A DNA stretch of 52,345 bases from Prevotella sp. Lineage in GTDB: Bacteria > Bacteroidota > Bacteroidia > Bacteroidales > Bacteroidaceae. The position numbers and the translations under genes are program-made. The notes beneath the pieces are model-generated. The model was not told where the DNA came from, ran no database searches, and saw nothing but the letters and a program-made list of their open reading frames with translations. This document shows, in pieces, positions 1 to 8,762 of this stretch (its first letter is position 1; the number at the start of each line of letters is the position of its first letter). Where the stretch lies: contig JAFUSC010000115.1 of NCBI GenBank assembly GCA_017467705.1, forward strand, positions 1 to 52,345, written 5' to 3'.

Positions 1-744
1 CTTAGCTATCGTGAAAGCAATCTGTGCACCTTCATGACTTGCTGTCTCTGGTATGCGGTAGGTGTTATGCCGTCCTGTGTCGCTCGCTGTTTCTACGTGC
101 TGGTTGTTGACGTATATCTTATACTGTGGCACGCGCGGAATGGCAATGTTCAGCGTTGGCCGTTGGCTGTTGAGTGACGTTGCTTCGGCCACCAGAATTT
201 CGCTGTAATGCTCGAATTCTGGGTACTGCACGTCGCGGAAGAGCTGTATGATGTCAGTCTCGGGTCTGATGATGCAGCCTACCGGGGCACCGTCAGTCAT
301 CGGATGCCACGGTGTGATGGCTTCTGTCAGCGTGAAACGCTGTGCAACGTCGTCAAGTATCGAAGAGTCAATGCGTCCTGGATTAAACTCATACGTCTCT
401 TTCAGGGCGTCGCGGCACGTCATGCAGCGCTGCAGGAAAGCATCTTTCAGCGCTGTCAGTGCATCAAACGGCGACAGACCGCCGTCGAGCGCATAGCCTC
501 GTGGTATGGCAATGGCAATAACCAATGACCCGGCGCGTACAGAACCATAGCTGCGCACATTGTTCTTGATGAGTTTGTAGACCGCCTGCGTCTGTTCCGT
601 ACACAGAGAGAAATAGTAAGAGCAAGCATCGAAGCCGCTGTCAAAACGGTCACGTATGTCTATGACGGGGTTGTTGTAAAGCAGAATGGGTTGGAAACCA
701 CCATTGCTCTCAGGGTTACCGCAGATTTTCAGTGATATATTCAT
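1..744 (-). CDS. Unknown protein, last visible gene of SrfBC-like operon (3' end cut)
   Basis: An open frame runs without a stop from ATG at 744 to the window edge (248 codons), so the C-terminus is missing. It starts MNISLKICGNPESNGGF and continues with alternating short hydrophobic stretches (ILLYNNPVIDI, GSLVIAIAIP). A later segment, IAIPRVPQYKIYVNN, looks like a beta-rich domain. No signal peptide, membrane segment or NTP-binding motif is visible in this part. It follows the GTPase-like gene by 49 bp on the same strand, so it is probably co-transcribed. I do not recognise the family; a role as adaptor or effector of the GTPase is only a guess from position. Confidence 0.75.
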   Translation of the reverse strand, partial: MNISLKICGNPESNGGFQPILLYNNPVIDIRDRFDSGFDACSYYFSLCTEQTQAVYKLIKNNVRSYGSVRAGSLVIAIAIPRGYALDGGLSPFDALTALKDAFLQRCMTCRDALKETYEFNPGRIDSSILDDVAQRFTLTEAITPWHPMTDGAPVGCIIRPETDIIQLFRDVQYPEFEHYSEILVAEATSLNSQRPTLNIAIPRVPQYKIYVNNQHVETASDTGRHNTYRIPETASHEGAQIAFTIAK

Positions 745-748
745 AATT

Positions 749-793
749 TATTTAAGATTTGAGATTTGAAATTTGAGGTTTGAGGTTTAAGAT
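749..793. repeat. Short-word tandem repeat (gagattt type) in operon spacer
   Basis: The 49-bp spacer between two operon genes consists almost entirely of repeats of a 7-8 nt word of the form gagattt / gaggttt. Similar words fill the spacers at 2661-2694 and, in opposite orientation, 5697-5754. Confidence 0.8.
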
Positions 794-2647
794 TTAATTC
801 ACCTTGTCTTTCAGTTTATCCCAGAAGCCTGATTTCTTGACAGCTTCCGTCGAGTTGCGTATGGCCTTGACCAAGCGGTTGGAGTCCGTCTGATCATACT
901 CATAGATGCCGCCGACGTAGAAGGTGCCGAGGCTGAACGTGTAGAGTTTCGGATGGAAATGGGTCGGAGCGTTGATGTTGTACTCTTGGCACAACTCCAC
1001 CAGCGGCTCCAGTATGTCACTCCTGTATTTCTCCTCAAAGATTTTAAACGCCCTTTCTTCCCGTTCCACGGGTCCACCCAGGGTGTCTGACTTCGTCACA
1101 ATGATGTGAATGGCGTCCACTTTCTTCATGATTTCAGCATTACTGGGATTCTCCAGCAGGTTCACCATCTTTTGCAGAATCGTCCGTTGGTTGACAACGC
1201 ACCACTCCAGTTCCACAATGGGCTTGCCTGTCATCTCGTCATAGCTGGTGATGTGTTCGCGGTTGATGCGTACCACGTTCGCCGTCGGGTCAATGATGAG
1301 GAAGAACACCTTGCGGTTATTGTTCTTCAGCAGATTGGTAGCACCGCTACCCATGTCCTCAAAGGTAAACACATGTTGCTCATTGTTGGCAATGCTGAAC
1401 GCAAATTCTTCGCCTGACATTTCCACCAGATTGATTTTATGGAACGCATTTGTGCGTTGTTGTGAGGTCACTGTGGCTGCCAGTGTGGTGACAAACGTGC
1501 CCGGTGTACGTGGTACGGTGATGCCAGCGTCAGTGTATTGTTGCAGTGCAGCAGCATAGTCGCCGCCGCCGTGGGCCAGATTGATGCGCAAAGCCTGTGA
1601 GCGTGAGAGTCCCATGAGCACACAGGTCTTGCCGGTTGACGGCACACCAAAGAAGAACACGTCCGTGTAACCCTCCTGACAATCGGGTTTTGAACTGGCA
1701 ATAGCCTTACGGATGTCGGGCAAGTCGTTCAAGATGTCTGTGGTCATGAGCGTTTCAAACACCGAAGGCGTGATGACTTTGGCATTATAAAGCTCGTTTT
1801 CGCTGATAATTTTGTCGGTCAACAACTTCTTCAAACGATCCACCTCATAGCGGTTCGGGTCTTCGCGCATGGTCTTGATCTCACTCTGTTTCAGCGAAAG
1901 ACGCAACAGTTCTGCCTGTTGGATAAATGATGAATGGGGATGATCGCGTATGTAGTCGTTGACAGCAAACACGTCGTTCGTGTCTTTTACCTGTTGCCAG
2001 CCCGTCACTTCCGTCAGAATGTTGTGCGCTTCTTGCTGGTGTGCGCCGTCAGGCAGCAACCGCAGATACTCTTTCACGTCGTTGACGTCTTCCTGATCGG
2101 TCAGTTGCCAGAGACTGTCGTCAATGTCTTGCTTGTGTGTGGTCTGCGGATACTTCTGCAGATATTCCGTAAGTGATGCCCTGCTCAGGAAGTCTATGGT
2201 CTGCCAGTCTGCTTCTTCAACAGCTTCTTGATGCGCTCTGATGGCGTCTTCGGTACGTATGTAGTACTGGTTGGCCTCGTCTACGTGGTTCTGGTTAGGC
2301 CGTTCTGCCTCCCAACGGCGTATGTAGTTCTCCAGCTGGCGGAGTAATTGTTGCAGCTGTTCTGTTGCTGCAGGGTCATTCGGGTCTGTTATCGGGGTGT
2401 TGAGCAGTGGCAACAGTGCCTGAATGTCGCGCCACTGCCGTTGTTCGGCAGGGTTCGGTTGGTTCTGTCGCATGGTGATGATGACATTGCGGCGTTCTGT
2501 CGAGAGTTTCGGCAGGTCGCGGTCTAAGTCAATCTGTCCTGCTAACACGTAACCGGCCAGCGTATTCACGTTAATGGATTCAGCTCTTGTGATGAGCTGT
2601 TTACGCTGCATCTCTGTCAAGGGTTTGTTGAAATCTATATCTGGCAT
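794..2647 (-). CDS. GTPase-like P-loop protein with N-terminal helical repeats
   Basis: 617 aa, soluble, acidic. Residues about 148-250 hold three repeats of roughly 35 aa with the pattern YLxxxPxxxHxxxA (EYLQKYPQTTH, EYLRLLPDGAH, DYIRDHPHSSF), resembling TPR-like helical hairpins. The P-loop is GVPSTGKT at 334-341. NLVEMSGEEF (406-415) sits where a G3 motif is expected, and TKSD at 518-521 looks like the G4 guanine-specificity motif, so a GTPase of the TRAFAC type is likely but divergent. The C-terminus is basic and hydrophilic. It lies between the four-TM gene (47 bp) and the truncated gene (49 bp). I infer an NTP-dependent switch acting at the inner face of the membrane proteins encoded upstream. 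Confidence 0.8.
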   Translation of the reverse strand: MPDIDFNKPLTEMQRKQLITRAESINVNTLAGYVLAGQIDLDRDLPKLSTERRNVIITMRQNQPNPAEQRQWRDIQALLPLLNTPITDPNDPAATEQLQQLLRQLENYIRRWEAERPNQNHVDEANQYYIRTEDAIRAHQEAVEEADWQTIDFLSRASLTEYLQKYPQTTHKQDIDDSLWQLTDQEDVNDVKEYLRLLPDGAHQQEAHNILTEVTGWQQVKDTNDVFAVNDYIRDHPHSSFIQQAELLRLSLKQSEIKTMREDPNRYEVDRLKKLLTDKIISENELYNAKVITPSVFETLMTTDILNDLPDIRKAIASSKPDCQEGYTDVFFFGVPSTGKTCVLMGLSRSQALRINLAHGGGDYAAALQQYTDAGITVPRTPGTFVTTLAATVTSQQRTNAFHKINLVEMSGEEFAFSIANNEQHVFTFEDMGSGATNLLKNNNRKVFFLIIDPTANVVRINREHITSYDEMTGKPIVELEWCVVNQRTILQKMVNLLENPSNAEIMKKVDAIHIIVTKSDTLGGPVEREERAFKIFEEKYRSDILEPLVELCQEYNINAPTHFHPKLYTFSLGTFYVGGIYEYDQTDSNRLVKAIRNSTEAVKKSGFWDKLKDKVN

Positions 2648-2660
2648 ATTCTTTTTTCTT

Positions 2661-2694
2661 TGAAGTTTGAGATTTGAGATTTGAGGTTTGAGAT
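2661..2694. repeat. Short-word tandem repeat (gagattt type) in operon spacer
   Basis: Same family of 7-8 nt words as 749-793, in the same orientation, filling the spacer between the four-TM gene and the GTPase-like gene up to the stop codon. Confidence 0.8.
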
Positions 2695-3675
2695 TTACAA
2701 CGATCGTCCCCCGTCTTCCTCTACACGTTTGCTGACGCCGAGCGTAAGAGCGCGGTGAGCAACAATGTAGTTGAACAGGATGAGCGCGTGAATGAGCAGC
2801 AGTACCAGCGTTGCGGTGATGCTGAAGCCTTTGGCTTTCTTGAGTGCTTTCTTGAACTGGAAGCTCTTGATGCCGTCTCTGATCTTAAAGTCTTTCTTCT
2901 GGAAGCCCGTTATCGTGTGTTTGTTGTTCTGCACAGCGATGATTGGCAGCTGGGCATCGTTCGAAAGGCGTGTCAGTTCTTCCTCGGCTGACTTGGCCAG
3001 TTCTTCAATGCTGCGTGCTTTGCGGGGCACTTGGATGAGGCTCCAGCCGTTGATGACGCCCTCTATTTCTGACTTCTGGTCTAAGTAGCTCTGATAGAAC
3101 GTTTCAAAACCGGCACCGATGAGGGTGGTGCGCTGTATGTTTTCAAAATTGTTGGCACTCTCATGTGTATGGCTGATGTTGTTATCGGCCATGAACTTGT
3201 TGAGCTGTTCGTCGCAGACTTGTCCGGCATCTGTGGCTGTGCGCAGTCCTGTTCCGGTGACAGAGAGGGCGCCGGACTCAAAGTCTTTGTAGTCTGTGAA
3301 CATCTCTTCAATCTTGTTCAGGTCGCTTTGTGCCAGTTCCTTGATCTCTTCTTTCTTGTCATTGACCACGAAGAAGTGCATGATACCGAACGCGGCAGAG
3401 AGCGGAATGACCGTGACAATATAGAAAGCCAGCGTGGCATATTCTATGATTCTCCACTTGTCCAGGTTGTTTTCGGCCTCTTTTGCCTTGACCATGAACC
3501 ACAGCAGGAACGCAGCGAAGCTTGTAATGATGACAGCTATGGCGATGTCCCAGCCTATTTCGCCACCACTCATGTAGGAATGGCCCAGATAAGTGAACAC
3601 AAGCAGTGCCACCAGTCCGAAGATGGCCATGATGTTTGCCACGGTGATGGAGTCTTTCTTTTTATTTGTTGCCAT
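2695..3675 (-). CDS. Four-TM membrane protein with large extracytoplasmic domain
   Basis: 326 aa. Hydrophobic segments lie at about 12-31, 42-63, 77-99 and 285-306. The positive N-terminus (MATNKKKDS) and the basic C-terminal tail suggest both ends are cytoplasmic. Residues about 104-283 would then be exposed outside the membrane; they are helical, charged and contain no motif I can name. The family is not recognised. It is placed between the membrane-anchored subtilase (53 bp upstream) and the GTPase-like gene, so it could be the membrane scaffold or the protease's target, which is inference. Confidence 0.8.
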   Translation of the reverse strand: MATNKKKDSITVANIMAIFGLVALLVFTYLGHSYMSGGEIGWDIAIAVIITSFAAFLLWFMVKAKEAENNLDKWRIIEYATLAFYIVTVIPLSAAFGIMHFFVVNDKKEEIKELAQSDLNKIEEMFTDYKDFESGALSVTGTGLRTATDAGQVCDEQLNKFMADNNISHTHESANNFENIQRTTLIGAGFETFYQSYLDQKSEIEGVINGWSLIQVPRKARSIEELAKSAEEELTRLSNDAQLPIIAVQNNKHTITGFQKKDFKIRDGIKSFQFKKALKKAKGFSITATLVLLLIHALILFNYIVAHRALTLGVSKRVEEDGGRSL

Positions 3676-3728
3676 TGTTGTTAATCTATTATTAATATGA
3701 ATACTATGTTATATATAAGTAAACAGGA

Positions 3729-5693
3729 TTATTGAATCTTTTTGAGGGTACAATCAACCCTGTATCCGGTTTCTGAAACAAACTGACATTTCTTCTGCCC
3801 GTTTTGTCCTGGCGTCAGTGTAAAGACGTGCTTGTAAAAAAATACCGGGGTACTTGAAGTTGTAGCATTTTGCGTCTGGTTGACTACTATTTTCCCTTGG
3901 GAATTTGAGATAGTTGCAGGAGCAATAAACTGTAGGTTGTAGGCAAAGAAATGTACTTCTGCTTGCGTTTGCGACTTCATGACAATGCGGATGTTACCCT
4001 TTGCTGATGGGTTGCCGTTCTGGTCAACAAATTGAACAGGGGCAGTCGTTTCCCACACACCGAGTAAATCGTTGTTGTTGGGTGTCTCCTGATGGTTGTT
4101 GCCCAGTTGCTGTACGGCCAGCAGTGCGTCCTTGATCTGCACCAGTTTGCCTATTTCAGGTGCACCGGCCACGGGCTTTCCCGTGTCTTGCAGTATCTTG
4201 ATAATCTGTTCATTGGTCAGGTCAGGCTTGAGACTCTTCATCAATGCCACGACACCGGTGATGATGGGGGCCGAGAAACTGGTTCCCGGCCAGCAGTCGT
4301 AGGCGTTGCCTGGCAGTGCACCGAAGATGTCTACACCCGGTGCAGAGATGGTTGAAGCGGCTAAACCACGGTCCGGGAAGTTGCCGAAGTTACTGAAGTC
4401 GGCCTTACGGAGCTGTCTGTCAACGGCAGATACGCGGATGGTGCTGGCATTTCGTTTCGAGTTGTCCATGGCGGCGTACACATTGTCGTTACCGGCAGCC
4501 CATACAATGGTCACGTGACGCTGCTCGGCGAGGTTGAACACGTAGGCCCACATCTGTTCCTGAGGCTGACCGGTCTGCTCAGCAACGGCAATCTGCTGAT
4601 CCAGCGGCAGCTGTTTGGCCTGTTCGGTGAAGTGCGTTCCGCAGGAAAGGTTGATGACCGTCGCTCCGTGATAGATGCAATAGAGCAGTCCTTCCACCAT
4701 GGTGATGGTGCTGATCTGCTCACCCATGCTCACCGGGATGAACTTACAGTTGGGTGCAATGCCCGTCGAGCCTTTCTGGTTGTTGACATTTCCCACGGCA
4801 ACTGCCGTCACTAACGAGCCATGTCCGGCATAGTCCATCGGTGCTCCGTTACGTGGAGACACGTCGGCGTTCTGTTTGGGAATGGAGAAGGGATAGAGCA
4901 CGCGGTCACCTGCCAGCTCTTCGTGCGTGAGGTCCATGTAGCTGTCCACGATACCCACGATGATGTCAGGCGAACCTTGGGTGATTCCCCATGCCTCTTG
5001 TGCCTGTATGGGGGCGAAATACCAGCTCAACTCTGGGTATTTGAAGACGGGATCATTCGGCGTGACGGCTGCTCCTTGGGTCATCACCTCCACGGGAACC
5101 ACCAGGAACTGCACTTCCTGAATCTGCTGAGGCAGCTGCTGACAGATTTCAGCCCGCTTCTCTTGTGGCACAGAGAGGACGGCAGTCTTCGAGTTCGTGT
5201 TGTAGAATTCAATCTTGTGCTGTGGCTTCGGGTAGAGTGAAGTGAATTTCTGCGCGAACGTTTTGAACGTCTCGTCGTTGGCATCAGAGTTGAAGATGAC
5301 GTAGAGCAGGTTCGGCACAATCTCCGTGGCGCCGTCATTGTCGGGGTTAGGAATGACCTCGTCCTGATTGATGGGCGGAATCTGGTTCTCTTCGGGTGAC
5401 GGCAGACCCACCTCTTCGCCTCCTTCTATGGGACGAATCCAGTCGTTGTTCTCACTGACAGGGGGCAGATTGTCCTGCCGGGGCTGTATGTACGTCTGCT
5501 CAGGTTGCGTAAACTCGTCGGGCAAGTCTACCCGTGAATGGCGGCAACCCCTGAACAAACTGAGCAGGAACAGCATGGCCAGGATGAGAAAGAGGAATAA
5601 TAACAGCCGCCACAGACAGCCAAAACATCCCCAAGGCTCCCAGAACGGATGATGACCACTTGTGCCATTTCTCCCGAATAATATCTTCTTCAT
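3729..5693 (-). CDS. Membrane-anchored subtilisin-like (S8) serine protease
   Basis: 654 aa. The N-terminal part is followed by one hydrophobic segment at about 29-47 and a proline-rich linker (about 60-125). Residues about 127-203 resemble an I9-type inhibitor/prodomain. The catalytic triad is complete: Asp250 in GIVDSY, His291 in GHGSLVTA, Ser472 in GTSFSAP, with oxyanion Asn402 in AAGN. Residues 540-654 form a beta-rich C-terminal domain starting LLGVWETT, which could be lipocalin-like. With one TM near the N-terminus and no cleavable signal evident, the protease domain should face the periplasm. In the operon it lies 61 bp after the SrfC-like gene. The protease call is firm; its substrate is unknown. 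Confidence 0.93.
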   Translation of the reverse strand: MKKILFGRNGTSGHHPFWEPWGCFGCLWRLLLFLFLILAMLFLLSLFRGCRHSRVDLPDEFTQPEQTYIQPRQDNLPPVSENNDWIRPIEGGEEVGLPSPEENQIPPINQDEVIPNPDNDGATEIVPNLLYVIFNSDANDETFKTFAQKFTSLYPKPQHKIEFYNTNSKTAVLSVPQEKRAEICQQLPQQIQEVQFLVVPVEVMTQGAAVTPNDPVFKYPELSWYFAPIQAQEAWGITQGSPDIIVGIVDSYMDLTHEELAGDRVLYPFSIPKQNADVSPRNGAPMDYAGHGSLVTAVAVGNVNNQKGSTGIAPNCKFIPVSMGEQISTITMVEGLLYCIYHGATVINLSCGTHFTEQAKQLPLDQQIAVAEQTGQPQEQMWAYVFNLAEQRHVTIVWAAGNDNVYAAMDNSKRNASTIRVSAVDRQLRKADFSNFGNFPDRGLAASTISAPGVDIFGALPGNAYDCWPGTSFSAPIITGVVALMKSLKPDLTNEQIIKILQDTGKPVAGAPEIGKLVQIKDALLAVQQLGNNHQETPNNNDLLGVWETTAPVQFVDQNGNPSAKGNIRIVMKSQTQAEVHFFAYNLQFIAPATISNSQGKIVVNQTQNATTSSTPVFFYKHVFTLTPGQNGQKKCQFVSETGYRVDCTLKKIQ

Positions 5694-5696
5694 AAT

Positions 5697-5754
5697 TCTT
5701 AATGCTTAATTCTTAATGCTTAAATCTCAAATCTCAAACCTTAAATCTCAAATC
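5697..5754. repeat. Short-word tandem repeat, inverted relative to the other operon spacers
   Basis: The spacer holds two copies of a word like aattcttaatgctt followed by aaatctcaaatctcaaacc words. The latter are the reverse complement of the gagattt words in the spacers at 749-793 and 2661-2694. Confidence 0.8.
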
Positions 5755-8652
5755 TTAATTTCTCAACTTCTCCAGAATCTGTGACAGGGCGAGGTTGGCT
5801 TCGTGGTCGAAGTCGGGAATATCCAGATGAGCTATAAACGAAATGAACATGAATTCAATCCATTTATTGTAGTTATCCTCGAACGACGGCAGCAGTGCCT
5901 TGGGGTTTTCTGACATGTCATTGAACATGGCAGTGAGTTCTTCTTCCCCGAACACCGCCGGTTGCTCCTTGAGAATATAGCGGAAAGCAGGTATCTTGCG
6001 CGACTCACACACCTTGCGGGCCTTGTCAACGTCTTCCTGCGAGAGGCGGCTGAAGCCGAAATCAAGCACGAAGTCGTTGATCTTGCTCGCCAGCATGTCG
6101 GCCAGCAGGCTCTCGTTGGCCGTGTGAATGTCAATGACGTTCACGTATTCGGCCACTGCATCGGCCATCATGTCGCGCAGATTGAGCGCATTGGCTGAGG
6201 CAATGAGGTTATCAACGAGGTAACCCATGGTGATTCCGTCGAAACCGTCTTTGTCGGTGAACTCGTTGAGGAAGTCTACGCTGCGGATGTCGGCACTCCA
6301 CTGGTCGAAGATGGCATCACCGATGATGTAGGAGTTCTTCTTCCGTTTGTAGTTGCCTGAGAACAGCTTGCTGACGGTGATGCCTTTACGGCTCAGGAAC
6401 TCCTCAGCTTCCTCGCGGGTGGCAAAGCCGTAGGTCTTCAACAGGCAGTCCCACTTCTCGTTTTCGCTCTTGGCGGCGTCAATGGGGAAGCCCATGTTCT
6501 TGCACGAGTTACGTATGATCTCGTAATCCTTGAAGTCATTGACGCGACTGTTGATTTCCGGACCCTGCATCACCTGATGGATGACGCGGTAACTCTCGGT
6601 CTCCGACATCTGCAAAGCCTGTATCAGGTGGCCGAAGTAGTAGTTATCGGTGTTGCAGGTGAAGTCCATTTCGCGGAAGATGGCGCGTGCCTTGCGGATG
6701 TTTCCTTCCAGAATTTCATCCAGATCGGTTGACACGAAGTAGGCTTGCATGACGTCGCGCATCTTGCGAACGGAGTCGCTGAGCATGCCGGCAAACTGTT
6801 CTTCGCGCGTTGCGTCCATGCGTTTGGCCACCTTCGACAGCTGTTCAATGATGTAAAGGGCACCGTCATTGTCAATAGAAGCGGCCACATCCCACGACAA
6901 CTGTGGGTTGCTGAAGAAGCGTTTGACGTATTCATTCGAGCAGAACGTGCTACGCAGGTCTTCATAGAAGCTGCGCGGAATGAGCATGCGCTTCTCCGCA
7001 GTCTTCTCACCGTCGTAGAGTTTGCTGGCCAAGGGGCCTGAATACTTGAAGTCACGCAGCACGTAGCTGTTCTTGAAGTTCTCACCGGCGCGCGTCCAGT
7101 TCTGGAATATCTTGACATCTTCCTTATCCAACGAGCCGTCGGCGTTGAAACACTCCTGATAGAGCGTCTTGAAGAAGCGCTGATGCCAGCGTCCGTTCAG
7201 TGCGTTCAGGCCGTTGGCTATCTCTTCGGTGCTGTATTCCATGTCCATGTTGAACTTAGTGCCGATGTAGAACAGCGGTGCTATGTCGCCCGTCAGCTCC
7301 AAAGTGCGGCGGCGTTTCTCCATGGTGTCGCCCACATAGTTGCGAATCCACTCGTTGAGCAGGTGCGGAATGTCCGTCACTTCGTTCTTTTCGCCGTGGT
7401 GACAGTAGAGCAGGATGTTGATCAGCATCGACTCATTATACATATTAAATAGGTATGCCACCTTTCCGCGCAACAGAACGTTGATGAGAATGTCGTCACC
7501 ACTGAGCGTGCGCAGCAGCTCTTTCTTGCGTGAACGGGCTCCCGGGAAGTCGAGCATGTCATTATCATTGATGATGGTCATGGCCACTTGGTCCTTGGTG
7601 AGCTGTGAACGCACGGCCGGGTCGGTGATGTCGTCGAAGCAATAGGCGTTGGTGTTGTTAAGATACTCCTCACCTATCTTCACAATAATCTCCGCACACA
7701 CGGCGCACACCTCGCTCTTCGTCAGCTTTTCCACCTTCGTGTAGGAGTCACCTGAGCGCAGGTAGGCGTCGGTGTAATACTTCGGTGTGCCCAGGAACAG
7801 CTCATTGAGACACTGCACGCTCATGATGGTGTCTTCATTGATGCCGTTGTGCAGCAGTGCCTGGGCCGGCAGATAGATGTATTCGGCGTAGTGCAGCTTC
7901 TCCAGTGTCTGCATCATCTTGACGAACAGCTTGGTCTGATACTCACTGCGGTTCCACAGAATGGAGAACACGTCCACCCATGCGCTGGCAGGGATGCGGT
8001 CTACCACGAAAGCCAGCTTGTCAAAGAAGCCCGACTTGTGGTGGAAAGTCTGCGCATTGTTCAGGTGTTTCATGAAGTAAGCCTTGATGTTCAGCACGTC
8101 GTCGGCCATGATGGGAGTGGCATAGTTGCGGGGTGCATCCTTATATTTGGCCAGAATGTTCTCGCCGCGTTCCTCCACATCCTCCTCGCTGGGCGATGAG
8201 TAGTCGCCGATGTCGTTGTAGTAGCCCTCGCAGAGAATGATGATGATGTCGGCCAGTGACAGGCAACGCATCAGGATGGGGTAGTCCTTGCAGTAGCGGG
8301 CGGGGTTTCTCTTGAACGAAGAGAAGCGTGTCACGACGCCCGTGGCCTCGGTGTTCTTCGTCTTGGGGTTCATTTCCTCGATGAAGTTATACGTCTTTCC
8401 GTCAGCTTCGAGCATGAACGGCTGGCCGTCTTTCTGCAGGATGCAGTTCATGAGGTACGACTTTCCCACCTGACTGACGCCATAGGCGGCAATGGCAGGG
8501 TTGTCCTGTGCTGCTGCACCCAGCTTCTTCAGCTTGCGGCGTTCCTCAATGAGCTGCAGAAACTTCTGGTCGTAGTCAGCAGGCTTGTTCTTCTTGATCC
8601 ACTCCAGCGACTGGTTGATGTTCTCAATCTGGTTCTTGATCTTCTCAATCAT
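5755..8652 (-). CDS. SrfC-like (putative virulence factor family) P-loop protein
   Basis: 965 aa. A short helical N-terminus (1-50) precedes a Walker A motif, GVSQVGKS at 58-65, and a dynamin-style G3 motif, DFPG at 368-371, separated by an unusually long insert. The remainder (about 400-965) is helical with no TM segment. The spacing and the GVSQVGKS and LDFPG motifs recall SrfC/Virul_Fac proteins, which sit beside SrfB in Salmonella-type srfABC loci. Here too the neighbour upstream is a SrfB-like gene. The SrfC assignment rests on memory of motifs plus this pairing; a generic dynamin-like or AIG-like GTPase is the alternative. A 110-bp gap with a long hairpin separates it from the SrfB-like gene. 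Confidence 0.75.
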   Translation of the reverse strand: MIEKIKNQIENINQSLEWIKKNKPADYDQKFLQLIEERRKLKKLGAAAQDNPAIAAYGVSQVGKSYLMNCILQKDGQPFMLEADGKTYNFIEEMNPKTKNTEATGVVTRFSSFKRNPARYCKDYPILMRCLSLADIIIILCEGYYNDIGDYSSPSEEDVEERGENILAKYKDAPRNYATPIMADDVLNIKAYFMKHLNNAQTFHHKSGFFDKLAFVVDRIPASAWVDVFSILWNRSEYQTKLFVKMMQTLEKLHYAEYIYLPAQALLHNGINEDTIMSVQCLNELFLGTPKYYTDAYLRSGDSYTKVEKLTKSEVCAVCAEIIVKIGEEYLNNTNAYCFDDITDPAVRSQLTKDQVAMTIINDNDMLDFPGARSRKKELLRTLSGDDILINVLLRGKVAYLFNMYNESMLINILLYCHHGEKNEVTDIPHLLNEWIRNYVGDTMEKRRRTLELTGDIAPLFYIGTKFNMDMEYSTEEIANGLNALNGRWHQRFFKTLYQECFNADGSLDKEDVKIFQNWTRAGENFKNSYVLRDFKYSGPLASKLYDGEKTAEKRMLIPRSFYEDLRSTFCSNEYVKRFFSNPQLSWDVAASIDNDGALYIIEQLSKVAKRMDATREEQFAGMLSDSVRKMRDVMQAYFVSTDLDEILEGNIRKARAIFREMDFTCNTDNYYFGHLIQALQMSETESYRVIHQVMQGPEINSRVNDFKDYEIIRNSCKNMGFPIDAAKSENEKWDCLLKTYGFATREEAEEFLSRKGITVSKLFSGNYKRKKNSYIIGDAIFDQWSADIRSVDFLNEFTDKDGFDGITMGYLVDNLIASANALNLRDMMADAVAEYVNVIDIHTANESLLADMLASKINDFVLDFGFSRLSQEDVDKARKVCESRKIPAFRYILKEQPAVFGEEELTAMFNDMSENPKALLPSFEDNYNKWIEFMFISFIAHLDIPDFDHEANLALSQILEKLRN

Positions 8653-8671
8653 AATCTTATATTTATTTTAG

Positions 8672-8757
8672 GAAGCCCCCCTTTCGTCCCCCGAGGGGGA
8701 CACAAATGTTCTGTGACAGGGTAATGTGTCCCCCTCGGGGGACGAAAGGGGGGCTTC
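8672..8757. repeat. Perfect 33-bp inverted repeat between SrfB-like and SrfC-like genes
   Basis: Arms 8672-8704 and 8725-8757 are complementary over 33 nt with a 20-nt loop; they contain the words gaagccccccctttcg-like and cccccgaggggg. A run of seven T follows the right arm on the plus strand. On the coding (minus) strand it would form a very stable hairpin between the first two genes of the system and may attenuate or protect the mRNA. Confidence 0.9.
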
Positions 8758-8762
8758 TTTTT

